A program made the position numbers and the translations under genes. The notes beneath the pieces are model-generated. The model saw only the letters and a list, made by a program, of their open reading frames with translations. It was not told where the DNA came from and did not search any database. A DNA stretch of 6,639 nt from Solirubrobacteraceae bacterium (GTDB lineage: Bacteria > Actinomycetota > Thermoleophilia > Solirubrobacterales > Solirubrobacteraceae): assembly GCA_025935735.1 (NCBI GenBank), contig JAICUS010000346.1:1-6639 (forward strand), in the 5' to 3' direction. Below, piece after piece: positions 6,299 through 6,639 of the stretch. Position 1 is the first letter of the stretch. Each line of letters starts with the position of its first letter.

Positions 6299-6639
6299 AT
6301 GGAGGCCATGGTGCAGCCGGGCGAGGTCCGCATCAGGCGGGCGCTGCTGTCGGTTTCCAACAAGACCGGCATTGCCGAGTTCGCCCGCGGGCTGGCGGAG
6401 GAGGGCGTCGAGCTCGTCTCCACCGGGGGCACGGCGGGCGCGCTGCTCGCGGCCGGCCTCCCCGTCCGGGCGATCGAGGAGTTCACCGGCTTCCCGGAGA
6501 TCATGGGCGGGCGGGTCTAGACGCTGCACCCCAAGCGCTCCGGCGGGCTGCTCGCGCTGCGCGACGACGAGGAGCACATGGCCGCGGCGGCCGAGCACGA
6601 GGTCGAGTTCGTCGACCTGGTGTGCGTGAACCTGTACCC
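6299..6639 (+). pseudogene. purH: 5' part of purH with an in-frame TAG; continues past the window end
   Basis: PurH is the bifunctional AICAR formyltransferase/IMP cyclohydrolase of the last two purine steps; only the N-terminal cyclohydrolase (MGS-like) part is in view. Residues 13-23 read [11 protein letters not shown], 40-45 VSTGGT, 60-66 EEFTGFP and 68-73 IMGGRV. Codon 74 is TAG (6518-6520), where the family has a near-invariant Lys (GGRVKTLHP; in human ATIC I recall this as Lys66, implicated in cyclohydrolase catalysis). The same frame then continues [16 protein letters not shown] and on to DLVCVNLYP at the window edge, all recognisably PurH, with no indel. A single AAG to TAG change explains the stop. 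It may be a null allele or a read error. ATG 6299 is favoured by the -10 box. ATG 6236, which overlaps the purN stop as ATGA in the same frame and adds 21 residues, is a serious alternative; ATG 6308 is also possible. Confidence 0.85.

Noticed and set aside
6518..6520. Pyrrolysine or other programmed recoding at the purH TAG
   Set aside because: The family has Lys here, no recoding element was recognised downstream, and a single substitution is the simpler explanation. It is not excluded.

Overview
The window is very GC-rich, with G or C at almost every third codon position, and it has the look of a high-GC actinobacterium. The protein style suggests class Thermoleophilia, order Solirubrobacterales (Conexibacter/Solirubrobacter-like): the RecQ with an extra insert and a CCDVC zinc-site tail, the -10-only TAnnnT promoters close to start codons, and the LLALQRTAGNQ protein at the left edge. 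This placement is inferred from memory of such proteins, not from a search.

Layout from left to right. (1) Minus strand, 1-223: the 5' end of a gene that leaves the window. Its N-terminus matches the disordered leader plus 'LLALQRTAGN..VARAL' helix seen on cargo-like proteins associated with extracellular contractile injection systems (eCIS). (2) 224-350: a gap with three small GC hairpins and no gene. (3) Minus strand, 351-1736: a complete class-III PLP-dependent aminotransferase of the glutamate-1-semialdehyde aminomutase type. (4) 1737-2251: a 515-base divergent intergenic region with candidate -10 boxes in both directions and a degenerate ~41-base tandem duplication just upstream of purF. 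(5) Plus strand, 2252-6639: purF, recQ, purN and the start of purH.

Three of the four plus-strand genes belong to de novo purine synthesis. PurF makes phosphoribosylamine (step 1), PurN formylates GAR, and PurH performs the last two steps to IMP. A RecQ-family DNA helicase gene sits between purF and purN and overlaps purN by four bases (GTGA), so purN is probably translated from the recQ message. recQ and purH each have a TAnnnT box 11 and 8 bases before their ATG, suggesting short-leader or leaderless transcripts and several internal promoters rather than one simple operon.

The two observations most worth following up are the eCIS-type leader at the left edge and an in-frame TAG at codon 74 of purH. 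The TAG replaces the near-invariant Lys of the GGRVKTLHP motif, and recognisable PurH sequence continues in the same frame to the end of the window. It may be a sequencing error, a genuine null allele, or, least likely, a recoded or suppressed amber. I found no CRISPR array, insertion sequence, tRNA or rRNA.
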